In this document: piece by piece, positions 9,371 to 16,688 of the stretch
How the letters are laid out: the number at the start of each line of letters is the position of its first letter
Numbering within the stretch: the stretch's first letter is position 1
Source: Azospirillum doebereinerae
GTDB taxonomy: Bacteria > Pseudomonadota > Alphaproteobacteria > Azospirillales > Azospirillaceae
Reading direction: 5' to 3'
Assembly (NCBI RefSeq): GCF_003989665.1
Contig: NZ_RZIJ01000010.1
Coordinates: forward strand, 62,001-126,000
Length of the DNA: 64,000 nt
Translations under genes and position numbers: made by a program
Notes under the pieces: model-generated
Told to the model about the DNA's origin: nothing
Seen by the model: the letters and a program-made list of their open reading frames with translations, nothing else
Database searches by the model: none

Positions 9371-9757
9371 TTAATTGGCTGATTTGACCGGCTTCTCCGA
9401 AGCGGTCTCGTCGTCGTACAGCTTGGGAAGCGTGACGACCACGTCGCGGGCGTTCGACAGGTTCAGCATCGAGCGCGCGCGTTCGTCCAGCATGTCGCGG
9501 TCGAGGTTGTCACCGCGCAGAAGCTGGGCGCGGCGCTCCATGCGCTCGCGCTCCCCCTTCAACTGTTCCAGAACGGTTTCGGCCTGCGCGATCTCACCCT
9601 GGATCTGCTTCATGGCAACCAAACCACGGTCGCCATGAATCGCGTAGTAGGCGAAATAGGTTACCACGCACGCGCACAACGAGGGCGCAATGGCTTGGCG
9701 GAGCGCGCTTTTTGCGGCGCGGGCGAGCGTATCGGTGAGATCGGCGAGCATCGTCAT
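9371..9757 (-). CDS. FtsB/DivIC-type septum formation initiator
   Basis: A 128-residue bitopic protein: a short cytoplasmic N-terminus, one transmembrane segment (about 25-42), then a coiled coil (about 48-85, MKQIQGEIAQAETVLEQLKGERERMERR) and a conserved DMLDERARSMLNLS region. This is the FtsB/DivIC architecture, which links FtsL and FtsQ at the divisome. Its place immediately upstream of pdhA on the same strand agrees with the eno-ftsB-pdhA order common in alphaproteobacteria, although eno is not here. A second ATG two codons downstream is equally possible as start. Confidence 0.82.
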   Translation of the reverse strand: MTMLADLTDTLARAAKSALRQAIAPSLCACVVTYFAYYAIHGDRGLVAMKQIQGEIAQAETVLEQLKGERERMERRAQLLRGDNLDRDMLDERARSMLNLSNARDVVVTLPKLYDDETASEKPVKSAN

Positions 9758-10055
9758 GATGCAGAGTATGGGATCACAGCGGCTTTCCGGGGGTCAAACA
9801 AAAAAGAAGCAACACAAAAGACGACACGCTTTCGTGGTCCTTTCGTGTTCTTCGAGCCACAAGACTTTGGCCCTATGCATTGCTTTCTTCCCCGGCCGAC
9901 CCGGCTCCCGCGAAAAAATCGCAACGCAGCACGGAATGAATCCTGCCGCGCCCATGTTTGCAAGGAACAGCGGTTGCCAGACCGCGCCGCACCCGGTGGC
10001 GTGCGATCGTTCGGCAACCAGCCCCATGCGACCCATGGTAAGGAGAGACACTCCC
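9758..10055. other. Intergenic region between ftsB-like gene and small lipoprotein
   Basis: About 300 bases without a gene between two divergent genes. It is less GC-rich than its surroundings, with an A-rich stretch near 9797-9820 and a directly repeated TTTCGTG at about 9831-9849. I see no convincing tRNA, riboswitch or terminator. Promoters for both flanking genes probably lie here but no clear boxes stand out. Confidence 0.5.
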
Positions 10056-10337
10056 ATGCGCAGCAAGCTTCTGATCGCGGCCCTGCCCGCCCTGCTCCTC
10101 GGCTTGGCGGCCTGCGACGACCAATCGAACAACAACACCTCGACCGCCGAGAGGCCGGCCGCGACCTCGGGGTCGACCACCACGCCGCCCGCGTCGGGCG
10201 TCCCGGTGACCGGCGGCACGTCGGGCAACGACATGAACAGCACGACCGGTCCGACCGTCACCGCGCCGGGTGGCTCGACCGCCGGCGGCTCGGCCGGGGG
10301 CGGAGCGGGCACGACTCCGTCGAGCGGTCAGCAGTAA
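10056..10337 (+). CDS. Small low-complexity lipoprotein
   Basis: A 93-residue protein with a lipoprotein signal peptide: basic start MRSK, hydrophobic LLIAALPALLLG and lipobox LAAC, with the acylated Cys at 20. The mature part (about 74 residues) is almost wholly Ser, Thr, Gly, Pro, Asn and Ala, so it is probably an extended, disordered periplasmic or outer-membrane tether. AGGAGAG starts 15 bases before the ATG at 10056. No functional family is recognised. It is convergent with modC and shares its bidirectional terminator. Confidence 0.75.
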   Translation: MRSKLLIAALPALLLGLAACDDQSNNNTSTAERPAATSGSTTTPPASGVPVTGGTSGNDMNSTTGPTVTAPGGSTAGGSAGGGAGTTPSSGQQ

Positions 10338-10348
10338 GGGCGGGTATA

Positions 10349-10377
10349 AAGCCCCTCCCTCTTGCGGGGAGGGGCTT
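10349..10377. terminator. Bidirectional terminator between lipoprotein gene and modC
   Basis: AAGCCCCTCCC (10349-10359) and GGGAGGGGCTT (10367-10377) form a perfect 11-bp stem with a 7-base loop between convergent genes. The right arm touches the modC stop codon. T-runs are short, so efficiency on each strand is uncertain. Confidence 0.7.
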
Positions 10378-11489
10378 CAAACATCCACGACTCGGGCCGG
10401 GCCGGCTCCCATCATGTCCGGCTCGAAGGCCACGCCCTTCACCAGCGCCACCACCGCGCGGCCGGGGGCGAGGTCCAGGTCGCGGGCGGCGGCCCGCGTG
10501 ACGCGCGCGATCAGCACCGACTCGCCGACCGCGATGCGCAGATCGACCGAGGACGGCCCCGACTCCGCGATCTCCGTCACACGACCGCTCAGCGTGTTGC
10601 GCAGGCTGGTGTTCGTCGGCGGCTCCAGCGCCAGAACCACGTCGCGCGCGTGAATCTGCAAACGGACCGGCGCTCCGACCGGGCGGCCGACGCGCGGTAC
10701 CATCAGCCGACCGCCGTCGAAGGCGAGCACGCTGAGCGCGTCCTCCTCCACATGCCGTTCGACGGTCAGGTCGAGCACGGCGCCGGTGTCGTGGATCCCG
10801 GTGACGGCCGACAGGTCGAGCCGCCCCATCACCGCACCCACCGAACCCGAAGCGACCACCCGGCCCTCTCCGATCAGCACCATGGTCGTGGCGAGGCGGA
10901 TCACCTCGTCCAGCGCGTGGCTGACCAGCACGATGGGGATGTTCATCTCGTCGCGCAGGCGTTCGATGTAGGGCAGGATCTCGGCCTTGCGGCCGGCGTC
11001 GAGCGAGGCCATCGGCTCGTCCATCAGCAGCAGGCGCGGCTGCGCCAGAAGGGCGCGCCCGAGCGCCACGCGCTGCTTCTCGCCCCCCGACAGCCCGCGC
11101 GGCCGGCGGTCGAGCAAATGCCCCAGCCCCAGCAGATCGACCACCGGCCCAAGCGCGATGCGGCGTTCGGCCGCCGGGACGCGGCGCAGGCCGAACTCCA
11201 GGTTGCTGCGCACGGTCATGTGCGGGAACAGGCGGGAATCCTGGAACACGTAGCCGACGCGGCGCTTCTCCACGGCCACGTCGACGCGCGCCGCGCTGTC
11301 GAAATAGGTGGTGCCGCCAATGCGGATGTGGCCCGAATCCGGCCGGGTCAGCCCGGCGATGGCGTTGATGACCGAGGTCTTGCCCGACCCCGAACGGCCG
11401 AACAGGGCCGTCACCCCGCGCTCCTCCGCCGTAAAGGCGATGTCGAGTTGGAAACGACCCAGGCTTTGGCGAATGGAAACGTCCAACAT
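10377..11489 (-). CDS. modC: Molybdate ABC transporter ATP-binding protein
   Basis: The 370-residue ATPase has Walker A GRSGSGKTS (31-39), signature LSGGEKQR, Walker B LLLMDEP and the H-loop VSHALDE, followed by a C-terminal Mop/TOBE domain (about 290-360, containing VRLQIHARDVVLA and LSGRVTEI), which binds oxyanions and marks ModC rather than a generic importer. It powers molybdate uptake with ModB and ModA. Last gene of a modA-modB-modC operon, 8 bases after modB. A molybdopterin hydroxylase gene lies about 3.7 kb away at 16689. Confidence 0.93.
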   Translation of the reverse strand: MLDVSIRQSLGRFQLDIAFTAEERGVTALFGRSGSGKTSVINAIAGLTRPDSGHIRIGGTTYFDSAARVDVAVEKRRVGYVFQDSRLFPHMTVRSNLEFGLRRVPAAERRIALGPVVDLLGLGHLLDRRPRGLSGGEKQRVALGRALLAQPRLLLMDEPMASLDAGRKAEILPYIERLRDEMNIPIVLVSHALDEVIRLATTMVLIGEGRVVASGSVGAVMGRLDLSAVTGIHDTGAVLDLTVERHVEEDALSVLAFDGGRLMVPRVGRPVGAPVRLQIHARDVVLALEPPTNTSLRNTLSGRVTEIAESGPSSVDLRIAVGESVLIARVTRAAARDLDLAPGRAVVALVKGVAFEPDMMGAGPARVVDV

Positions 11490-11497
11490 GGCGCGGC

Positions 11498-12193
11498 CTA
11501 CCCCTGCCCGATCAGGCGGCGCAACCGGTGCGCCAGGAACTCCGACACCATCAGCGCGATCAGCGCGACCGAGAAGGAGATCGTCGCCAGCCGCGCCGCC
11601 ATGGCGTCGCCGCCCGGTTCCTGCGTCGCGGCGTAGATCGCCAGCGGCAGGGTCTGCGTCTTGCCGGGAATGTTGGAGACGAAGGTGATGACCGCCCCGA
11701 ACTCGCCCATCGCGGCGGCGAAGGCGACGATGGCGCCCGACAGCAGGCCCGGTGCCATCAGCGGCAGCACGATGGTGAAGAAGCGGTCGACCGGGCCGGC
11801 GCCCAACGTGCGCGCCGCCGCTTCCAGCCCGGTGTCGATGGCCTCGACCGACAGGCGGATCGCCCGCACCATCAGCGGGAAGGAGGTCACGGCGACCGCC
11901 AGCGACGCCCCTTCCGTGGTGAAGATCAGCCGGATGCCGAAGGTCTGCAACAGCCAGCCGCCGATGACGCCCTTGGTGCCCATGGTGATGAGCAGGATGT
12001 ACCCGACCACCACCGGCGGCAGCACCAGGGGCAAATGGACCAGCCCGTCGAACAGCGTCTTTCCGGGGAAGGAATAGCGCCCGAGGATCCAGGCGGCCAG
12101 AACGGCGAGCGGCAAACTCACCACGATGGCCAAGCCCGCGACCCGCAGGCTCAGCAACAGCGCGGTCGTCTCCATCGGCGACAGGAAATCCAT
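11498..12193 (-). CDS. modB: Molybdate ABC transporter permease
   Basis: A 231-residue inner-membrane permease with five to six hydrophobic segments. The ATPase-coupling EAA loop is visible as EAAARTLGAGPVDRFFTIVLPLM. The N-terminal LLLSLRVAGLAIVVSLPLAVLAAW and HLPLVLPPVVVGY segments are typical of ModB. It lies 10 bases downstream of modA and 8 bases upstream of modC, so the three are one transcription unit. Sequence alone does not exclude tungstate or sulfate, but the Mop domain in the partner ATPase argues for molybdate. Confidence 0.93.
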   Translation of the reverse strand: MDFLSPMETTALLLSLRVAGLAIVVSLPLAVLAAWILGRYSFPGKTLFDGLVHLPLVLPPVVVGYILLITMGTKGVIGGWLLQTFGIRLIFTTEGASLAVAVTSFPLMVRAIRLSVEAIDTGLEAAARTLGAGPVDRFFTIVLPLMAPGLLSGAIVAFAAAMGEFGAVITFVSNIPGKTQTLPLAIYAATQEPGGDAMAARLATISFSVALIALMVSEFLAHRLRRLIGQG

Positions 12194-12203
12194 GACGCGG
12201 AGC

Positions 12204-13001
12204 TTATGGCAGCTTCGGCGCCGGAGCGAAACCGAACTCCTTCCAGACCGCCATGCCGTCCGGTGACTTCACGTAGTCGAGGAAGGCGGCGGCCTGGCTG
12301 TTCTTCGAGGTGGCGACCAGCGCCGCCGGGTAGACGATGGCCGGATAGCTGTCCTGCGGGAAGATTCCGACCACGGTCACGCCGGGATCGACCGCCGCGT
12401 CGGTTGCGTAAACGATGCCGAGCGGCGCCTCACCCCGGCTGACCAGCGCCAGCGCGGCGCGGACGCTGTCGGCGCGGGCGAGCTTCGGCTCCACGGCCTC
12501 CCACTGGCCGAGCTTCTCCAACGCCGCCTTGGCGTACTTCCCGACCGGAACGTTCGAGGGGTCGCCGGTGGCGATGCGGCCGTCGCCGGCCAGCGCGGCC
12601 AGATCGCCGCCCTGGGTCAGCTTCGGCTTCAAGGTGGAGCCCTTCGGCCCGATCGCCACCAGATCGTTGCCCAGCAGGTTGACGCGGCTGTCGACCTTGA
12701 TGAGGTCCTTCTTCTGGAGATAGTCCATCCAGTCGAGGTCGGCGGAGATGAACAGGTCGGCCGGCGCCCCGTTCTCGATCTGCTTGGCCAGGGCCGAGGA
12801 CGCGGCGAAGGACGAGGTCACCGTTGCCCCGGTCTTGGCCTTGAACTGGACCGCCAGCTTCTCCACCGCGTTCTTGGTGGAGGCCGCGGCCATCACCAGC
12901 ACGTCCTGCGCCATGGCGGCCGGAGCCGACACCATCAGGCCGACGCCGAACACCGCCGCCGACACCAGACGCGTCATCGCGCGCTTACGCACACCGAACA
13001 T
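12204..13001 (-). CDS. modA: Molybdate-binding periplasmic protein
   Basis: Substrate-binding protein of the modABC importer. With the ATG at 13001 the protein has 265 residues and a Sec signal peptide ([19 protein letters not shown], cleavage after AMA). The mature part begins with the family pattern [16 protein letters not shown] and has [28 protein letters not shown], the ligand-binding Ser regions of ModA. A GTG nine codons upstream is an alternative start; GGAG before the ATG favours 13001. A possible Mo-box lies just upstream at 13030-13053. Confidence 0.93.
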   Translation of the reverse strand: MFGVRKRAMTRLVSAAVFGVGLMVSAPAAMAQDVLVMAAASTKNAVEKLAVQFKAKTGATVTSSFAASSALAKQIENGAPADLFISADLDWMDYLQKKDLIKVDSRVNLLGNDLVAIGPKGSTLKPKLTQGGDLAALAGDGRIATGDPSNVPVGKYAKAALEKLGQWEAVEPKLARADSVRAALALVSRGEAPLGIVYATDAAVDPGVTVVGIFPQDSYPAIVYPAALVATSKNSQAAAFLDYVKSPDGMAVWKEFGFAPAPKLP

Positions 13002-13029
13002 TCCGGATCTCCATGAGTTTCGTGTCACA

Positions 13030-13053
13030 GTTTATATACAAACGGATACAGCG
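13030..13053 (-). promoter_or_regulatory. Possible Mo-box (ModE/Mop-type operator) upstream of modA
   Basis: On the minus strand CGCTGTAT, eight bases, then ATATAAAC forms an imperfect inverted repeat resembling the CGTTATAT-N8-ATATAACG Mo-box of alphaproteobacteria, with about two mismatches per half-site. It lies 28 bases before the modA start in the first AT-rich patch. No modE-like gene is in the window, so this is inference from position and weak similarity. Confidence 0.35.
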
Positions 13054-13176
13054 CTTTGCGGACTCGGTAAAGCGGAAATAGCCCCTCAAACAAAAGGGGA
13101 TTTTGCCGGCGTGGCCCCGCGCGGCCTGTCGTGCTATGGGGAGGCCATCACGCTCCGTCCGTCAGGGAACGCCGTC

Positions 13177-13830
13177 ATGCCCGCCGTCAAAATCTCCCCG
13201 TCCATTCTTTCCGCCGATTTCGCCCGGCTGGGCGAGGAGGTCCGCGCGGTCGACGCCGCCGGCGCCGACTACATCCACATCGACGTGATGGACGGACACT
13301 TCGTGCCGAACCTCACCATCGGTCCGGGGGTGGTGAAGGCGCTGCGGCCGCATTCGGCCAAGGTCTTCGACGTGCACCTGATGATCTCGCCGGTCGATCT
13401 GTTCATCCCCGACTTCGTCAAGGCCGGCGCCGACATCATCACCGTCCATCCGGAGGCCGGGCCGCATTTGCACCGCACGATCCAGTTGATCAAGTCGCTG
13501 GGCGTGAAGGCCGGCGTCTCGCTGAACCCGGCGACGCCGGTGGACGCGATCCAGCACGTGCTGGAGGACATCGACATGGTGCTGGTGATGACGGTCAACC
13601 CCGGCTTCGGCGGCCAGAGCTTCATCAAGAGCCAGTTGCCGAAGATCCGCGACCTGCGCGCCCGCATCGACGCGCTCGGCAAGCCCATCGACCTGGAGGT
13701 CGACGGCGGCATCAACGTCGAGACGGCCCGTCTGGCGATCGAGGCCGGCGCCGACGTGCTGGTCGCCGGCACCGCCACCTTCACCGGCGGCCCCAGCCAA
13801 TACGCCGCCAACATCGCCGCGCTGCGCTGA
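13177..13830 (+). CDS. rpe: Ribulose-phosphate 3-epimerase
   Basis: A 217-residue TIM-barrel enzyme interconverting ribulose-5-phosphate and xylulose-5-phosphate in the pentose phosphate and Calvin pathways. Signature blocks are in order: [10 protein letters not shown], the metal-ligand [28 protein letters not shown] and the phosphate-binding LEVDGGI with AGTATF near the C-terminus. The ATG at 13177 fits the family start; an upstream frame extension was rejected. The gene stands alone, divergent from modABC. In photosynthetic or autotrophic relatives it sits in cbb operons; no cbb gene is seen here. Confidence 0.96.
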   Translation: MPAVKISPSILSADFARLGEEVRAVDAAGADYIHIDVMDGHFVPNLTIGPGVVKALRPHSAKVFDVHLMISPVDLFIPDFVKAGADIITVHPEAGPHLHRTIQLIKSLGVKAGVSLNPATPVDAIQHVLEDIDMVLVMTVNPGFGGQSFIKSQLPKIRDLRARIDALGKPIDLEVDGGINVETARLAIEAGADVLVAGTATFTGGPSQYAANIAALR

Positions 13831-13891
13831 CGCTTCCGCGCCCGGAAAGCACACACCCGTAGGAGCACCCCACAAAGGTCCCGGCCGTCGC

Positions 13892-13916
13892 AGAACCAAA
13901 CGGCGTCTCAAGCGTT
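13892..13916 (+). promoter_or_regulatory. Candidate EcfG-type (general stress response) promoter of the glsB-like gene
   Basis: AGAAC (13892-13896), 16 bases, then CGTT (13913-13916) matches the alphaproteobacterial EcfG consensus GGAAC-N16/17-CGTT with a single mismatch. It lies 45 bases upstream of a GlsB-family stress membrane protein and next to a PhyR-like gene, which makes stress control plausible. Confidence 0.5.
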
Positions 13917-13960
13917 ATTGGCTCTGGGAAGACGGTCCCGCAACGGAAGGGAACAGGACC

Positions 13961-14218
13961 ATGGGCATTCTTTGGACCATCATCATCGGGTTTCTGGCCG
14001 GCATCGTCGCCAAGTTCCTGATGCCGGGCCGCGATCCGGGCGGCTTCATCATCACGACGCTGCTGGGCATCGCGGGCGCCTTCGTCGCCACCTACCTCGG
14101 CGCTGCCGTCGGCTGGTACCGGCCGGGCGAGGGAGCCGGCTTCATCGGCGCCATCGTCGGCGCCGTCGTGATCCTGGCGCTCTACCGCATGATCGCCGGA
14201 CGCCGGACCACGGTCTGA
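13961..14218 (+). CDS. GlsB/YeaQ/YmgE family membrane protein
   Basis: An 85-residue protein with three hydrophobic segments and the family pattern GILWTIIIGFLAGIVAKFLMPGRDPGGF, then TTLLGIAGAFVATYLG and GFIGAIVGAVVILALYR. Members are small inner-membrane proteins often induced by general stress or low pH; their biochemical role is unknown. The start is preceded by GGAAGGGAACAGGA. The EcfG-like promoter at 13892 and the neighbouring PhyR-like regulator suggest control by the general stress response, which is inference. Confidence 0.88.
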   Translation: MGILWTIIIGFLAGIVAKFLMPGRDPGGFIITTLLGIAGAFVATYLGAAVGWYRPGEGAGFIGAIVGAVVILALYRMIAGRRTTV

Positions 14219-14246
14219 GGCGTTCCGCACAGGATCGACGCCACTC

Positions 14247-14282
14247 GAAAGCCCTTCTCTCCACCGTGGGAGGAGGGCTTTC
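14247..14282. terminator. Bidirectional terminator between glsB-like gene and phyR-like gene
   Basis: GAAAGCCCTTCTC and GAGGAGGGCTTTC form a long, nearly perfect stem between convergent genes. Its AAAGCCCTTCTCTCC arm (14248-14262) is identical over 15 bases to the terminator arm at 38674-38688. Confidence 0.75.
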
Positions 14283-14300
14283 CCGTGTCTGGAGCCTTGT

Positions 14301-15101
14301 CTAGATCAGCGCCACCGGCCGGGGCATGAAGACGGCGCGCGAGATCGCGGCGCGGATCGCCTCGGCGGTGAAGGGCTTGCGGACGATCTGGCCGAGATGG
14401 CGGGCGTCCATTTCCTCCAGGTCGCCGTCGAAGGCGGTCACGAAGATCGTGCGCAGCGCCCGCGTGCGCCGCAGATGGCGGGCGATCTCCACCCCGCTGC
14501 TGCCGTCGGCCAGTCGCACGTCAAGCAGCGCCAGCGTCGGCTTCTCCGCCTTCAAAAGCGACAGCGCCTCGCGCTGGTTGACGGCGGTGCCGCAGACCAC
14601 GTGCCCCATGTCGGCCACCAACTCGCCGATCTCCATCGCCAGCAACGCGTTGTCCTCGACCACCAGGACGCGCTGGGTCATCGCGGAGCGCACCATCTCC
14701 CGCGCCGCCTTCAGGTGATCGACCGCGTCGAGCGGGGCAAGGTTCAAAACCTGCGCGGCCTCGGCCAGCGACAGCCCCTCCAGCGTGATCAGAAGATAGA
14801 GCCGCCGGTCGGCTTCCGGCAACGCCGCCAGCGCCCGTTCGATGGGGTGCGGCGAGGCGGCCGGGCGTCCATCGTAGGCGCCGTCATCGGCCGACTGGTC
14901 GAACAGCAGGTGCAGCAACGCGTAGAGCGAAAGCCGCGCCCCTTCCCCCCGGTCCAGCCCGAACCGCGTCGGCGCCATCACCACCACCTCGACGCAGCGC
15001 GTCGCCAGCGCGTCGCCGGCCTCGGTCGTCCCGGTCAGAGCGCGCGCGTAGCGGCGCAGGTAGGGCAGATGGTCGTAGAGTTCGTGTCCGTACACCCGCA
15101 T
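14301..15101 (-). CDS. PhyR-like general stress response regulator
   Basis: A 266-residue protein with the PhyR domain order: an N-terminal ECF sigma-like domain (about 1-140; HLPYLRRYARALTG and LPEADRRLYLLITLEGLSLAEAAQVL) and a C-terminal receiver (about 142-262; VLVVEDNALLAMEIGEL, phospho-acceptor Asp in LLDVRLADGSSGVE, VTAF and KPF). In known systems phosphorylated PhyR sequesters the anti-sigma factor NepR and frees EcfG. The internal ATG at 15101 gives the usual PhyR length; an ATG nine codons upstream is possible. No nepR, ecfG or partner kinase is adjacent, unlike canonical loci, so this may be a secondary PhyR. Confidence 0.85.
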   Translation of the reverse strand: MRVYGHELYDHLPYLRRYARALTGTTEAGDALATRCVEVVVMAPTRFGLDRGEGARLSLYALLHLLFDQSADDGAYDGRPAASPHPIERALAALPEADRRLYLLITLEGLSLAEAAQVLNLAPLDAVDHLKAAREMVRSAMTQRVLVVEDNALLAMEIGELVADMGHVVCGTAVNQREALSLLKAEKPTLALLDVRLADGSSGVEIARHLRRTRALRTIFVTAFDGDLEEMDARHLGQIVRKPFTAEAIRAAISRAVFMPRPVALI

Positions 15102-15233
15102 GGCCCACCATCCGCTTCCGAAATCCATCGTGGCGCCCGCGCCAAGATAGTTAATAAAGCGTTAACAATCTCCAACCCTATCACGCCCCCCCGCCCCTTC
15201 GCGACCCGAAAAGAACTCCCGGAAGGCAGAGGC

Positions 15234-15806
15234 TCAGTGGGCTTTTTCGCGAAGCTGGCGTGAGCGCCATTGCCAGGGTTTCTCGACCTGCCCGGCCCAC
15301 AGCCCCATCCGCTTGCTCTGCGCGTAGGCCTCGCCCTTCTGGTAGACCGCCGACAGGCTGGCGTAGTGGAAGGCCCAGCCGCGCGACACCATCATCGCTC
15401 CCAGATCGACGTTGCGCACCCGACATTCGCCCTTCTTCTCGCCGGTCCGGTCCTTTTCGGCCACGGTGCAGGTGACCTCCTCGTCCTTGACCATGGCGGC
15501 GAGAACCGCCGTCGCGATCTTGAAGCAGTCGAGTTCGTGGCCGTAGCGGTTCCTGCATTTCTGCCCTGGATCGGGCGCATCGATTCCCATCAGCCGGATG
15601 GGCGTTCCATCGATGCTCAGAAGATCGCCTTCCATCGCGATCGCCTTTCCTTTTAACTCCACATTGGGGGTACCCGCCACCTTGCCTTTGGTCTTGCCGG
15701 CCCCCTGCCCCGCCGCCTGCCCCAACGCATAGGCCGGAACGCCAAGTGCGAGCATCAAGGTCAGGGTTGCAACCGCGATCCGGTCAGAACAGCGTCGGCT
15801 GGTCAT
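15234..15806 (-). CDS. Secreted thermonuclease-fold (SNase) protein
   Basis: A 190-residue protein with a Sec signal peptide (MTSRRCSDRIAVATLTLMLALG, cleavage near AYA) and a staphylococcal-nuclease-type OB fold: LKGKAIAMEGDLLSIDG, IRLMGIDAPDPGQ and later GWAFHYASLSAVYQKGEAYAQSKRMGLW. Where active nucleases have Glu in DAPE, this protein has Asp, and the calcium-site aspartates are not obvious, so catalysis is uncertain. It starts inside the 3' end of the SRAP gene (23-base overlap), suggesting coupled expression with that DNA-lesion protein. The ATG at 15806 is chosen for the signal peptide. Confidence 0.75.
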   Translation of the reverse strand: MTSRRCSDRIAVATLTLMLALGVPAYALGQAAGQGAGKTKGKVAGTPNVELKGKAIAMEGDLLSIDGTPIRLMGIDAPDPGQKCRNRYGHELDCFKIATAVLAAMVKDEEVTCTVAEKDRTGEKKGECRVRNVDLGAMMVSRGWAFHYASLSAVYQKGEAYAQSKRMGLWAGQVEKPWQWRSRQLREKAH

Positions 15807-16506
15807 CGCTGGCCTTCCGGCGCGGGTCGGGTGGCGGCGGATCGAGGCAGGACGGGTCATCGTTCCGCACGCTGTTGACACGCGGCCCAACCGGGACGAC
15901 GTCCAGCAGCCCTTCGGGCGCCGGACGCAGCAGACTCCTTGCGTCCTCCACCGGCGTCGCCGGGTCGAGCCAGCGTTTCCAATCGACCGCGTCCAAAACC
16001 ACCGGCATCCGTTCGTGCAGAACCGAAAGCGTCGTGTTGGCGGTGGTGGTGACGACCGTCACGCTTTCCAGCGGCACGTCCAGCGGCGGCCCGCCCTTCG
16101 GTCCGCGCCACACCTCCCACAACCCGGCCAGCGCGAAGGGCGCGCGGTCGCGGCGGCGGATGACGTGGCCCTGCTTGCTTGTCCCGGCGGCGGTCCATTC
16201 GTAGAAGCCGTCGAGCGGCACCAGGCAGCGCCGCTTGCGCAGGGCCTCGCGGAAGGCCGGCTTGTCGGCCACGGATTCGGCCCGCGCGTTGATCATCCGC
16301 GCGCCGACCGACGGATCCTCCGCCCAGAAGGGCACGAGGCCCCAGCGGGCGAGCCGCAGGCGCCGCCCCTCCTCTTCCCACCGGATGATGGGAATGTCGT
16401 GGGTCGGGGCGACGTTCCAGCCTTGCTTCAGGTTCGGACGGTCGGGAACGCCGAAAATCCGCTGAAGCTCGCTGACGGGGGTGGTGAGCAGCATTCGTCC
16501 ACACAT
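15784..16506 (-). CDS. SRAP domain protein (YedK/HMCES-like)
   Basis: A 240-residue SOS-response-associated peptidase family protein that, in characterised members, forms a thiazolidine crosslink with abasic sites in single-stranded DNA. The catalytic set is complete: Cys2 exposed after Met removal (MCGR), Asn in NARAES, Glu in GFYEW and His in HERMP. The ATG at 16506 is fixed by the invariant Cys2. Typical length is about 220-240. The 3' end overlaps the thermonuclease-fold gene. No clear LexA box is seen upstream; a GAAC direct repeat there has the wrong spacing. Confidence 0.93.
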   Translation of the reverse strand: MCGRMLLTTPVSELQRIFGVPDRPNLKQGWNVAPTHDIPIIRWEEEGRRLRLARWGLVPFWAEDPSVGARMINARAESVADKPAFREALRKRRCLVPLDGFYEWTAAGTSKQGHVIRRRDRAPFALAGLWEVWRGPKGGPPLDVPLESVTVVTTTANTTLSVLHERMPVVLDAVDWKRWLDPATPVEDARSLLRPAPEGLLDVVPVGPRVNSVRNDDPSCLDPPPPDPRRKASDDQPTLF

Positions 16507-16688
16507 GCTTGTCAATATGGCGCCCTTTGTCCGGCTTCGCCAGCCGCGACCTTGCGCGTTTGCGACGGTGCCTCTGCGGTCCGGCGGGGTTCCCCTTTGC
16601 GGCACGCCGGCCTATCTTCGCAGGAGCCATCCACCGGATCGAACCGGCACAGCGGCCGGAACACACGCCAGAACAGGGGAGTGACTCC

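Noticed and set aside
16641..16674. Possible LexA box before the SRAP gene (GAAC direct repeats)
   Set aside because: The two nearest GAAC half-sites are 12 bases apart instead of the 11 of alphaproteobacterial GAAC-N7-GAAC, and the other pair is 18 apart.
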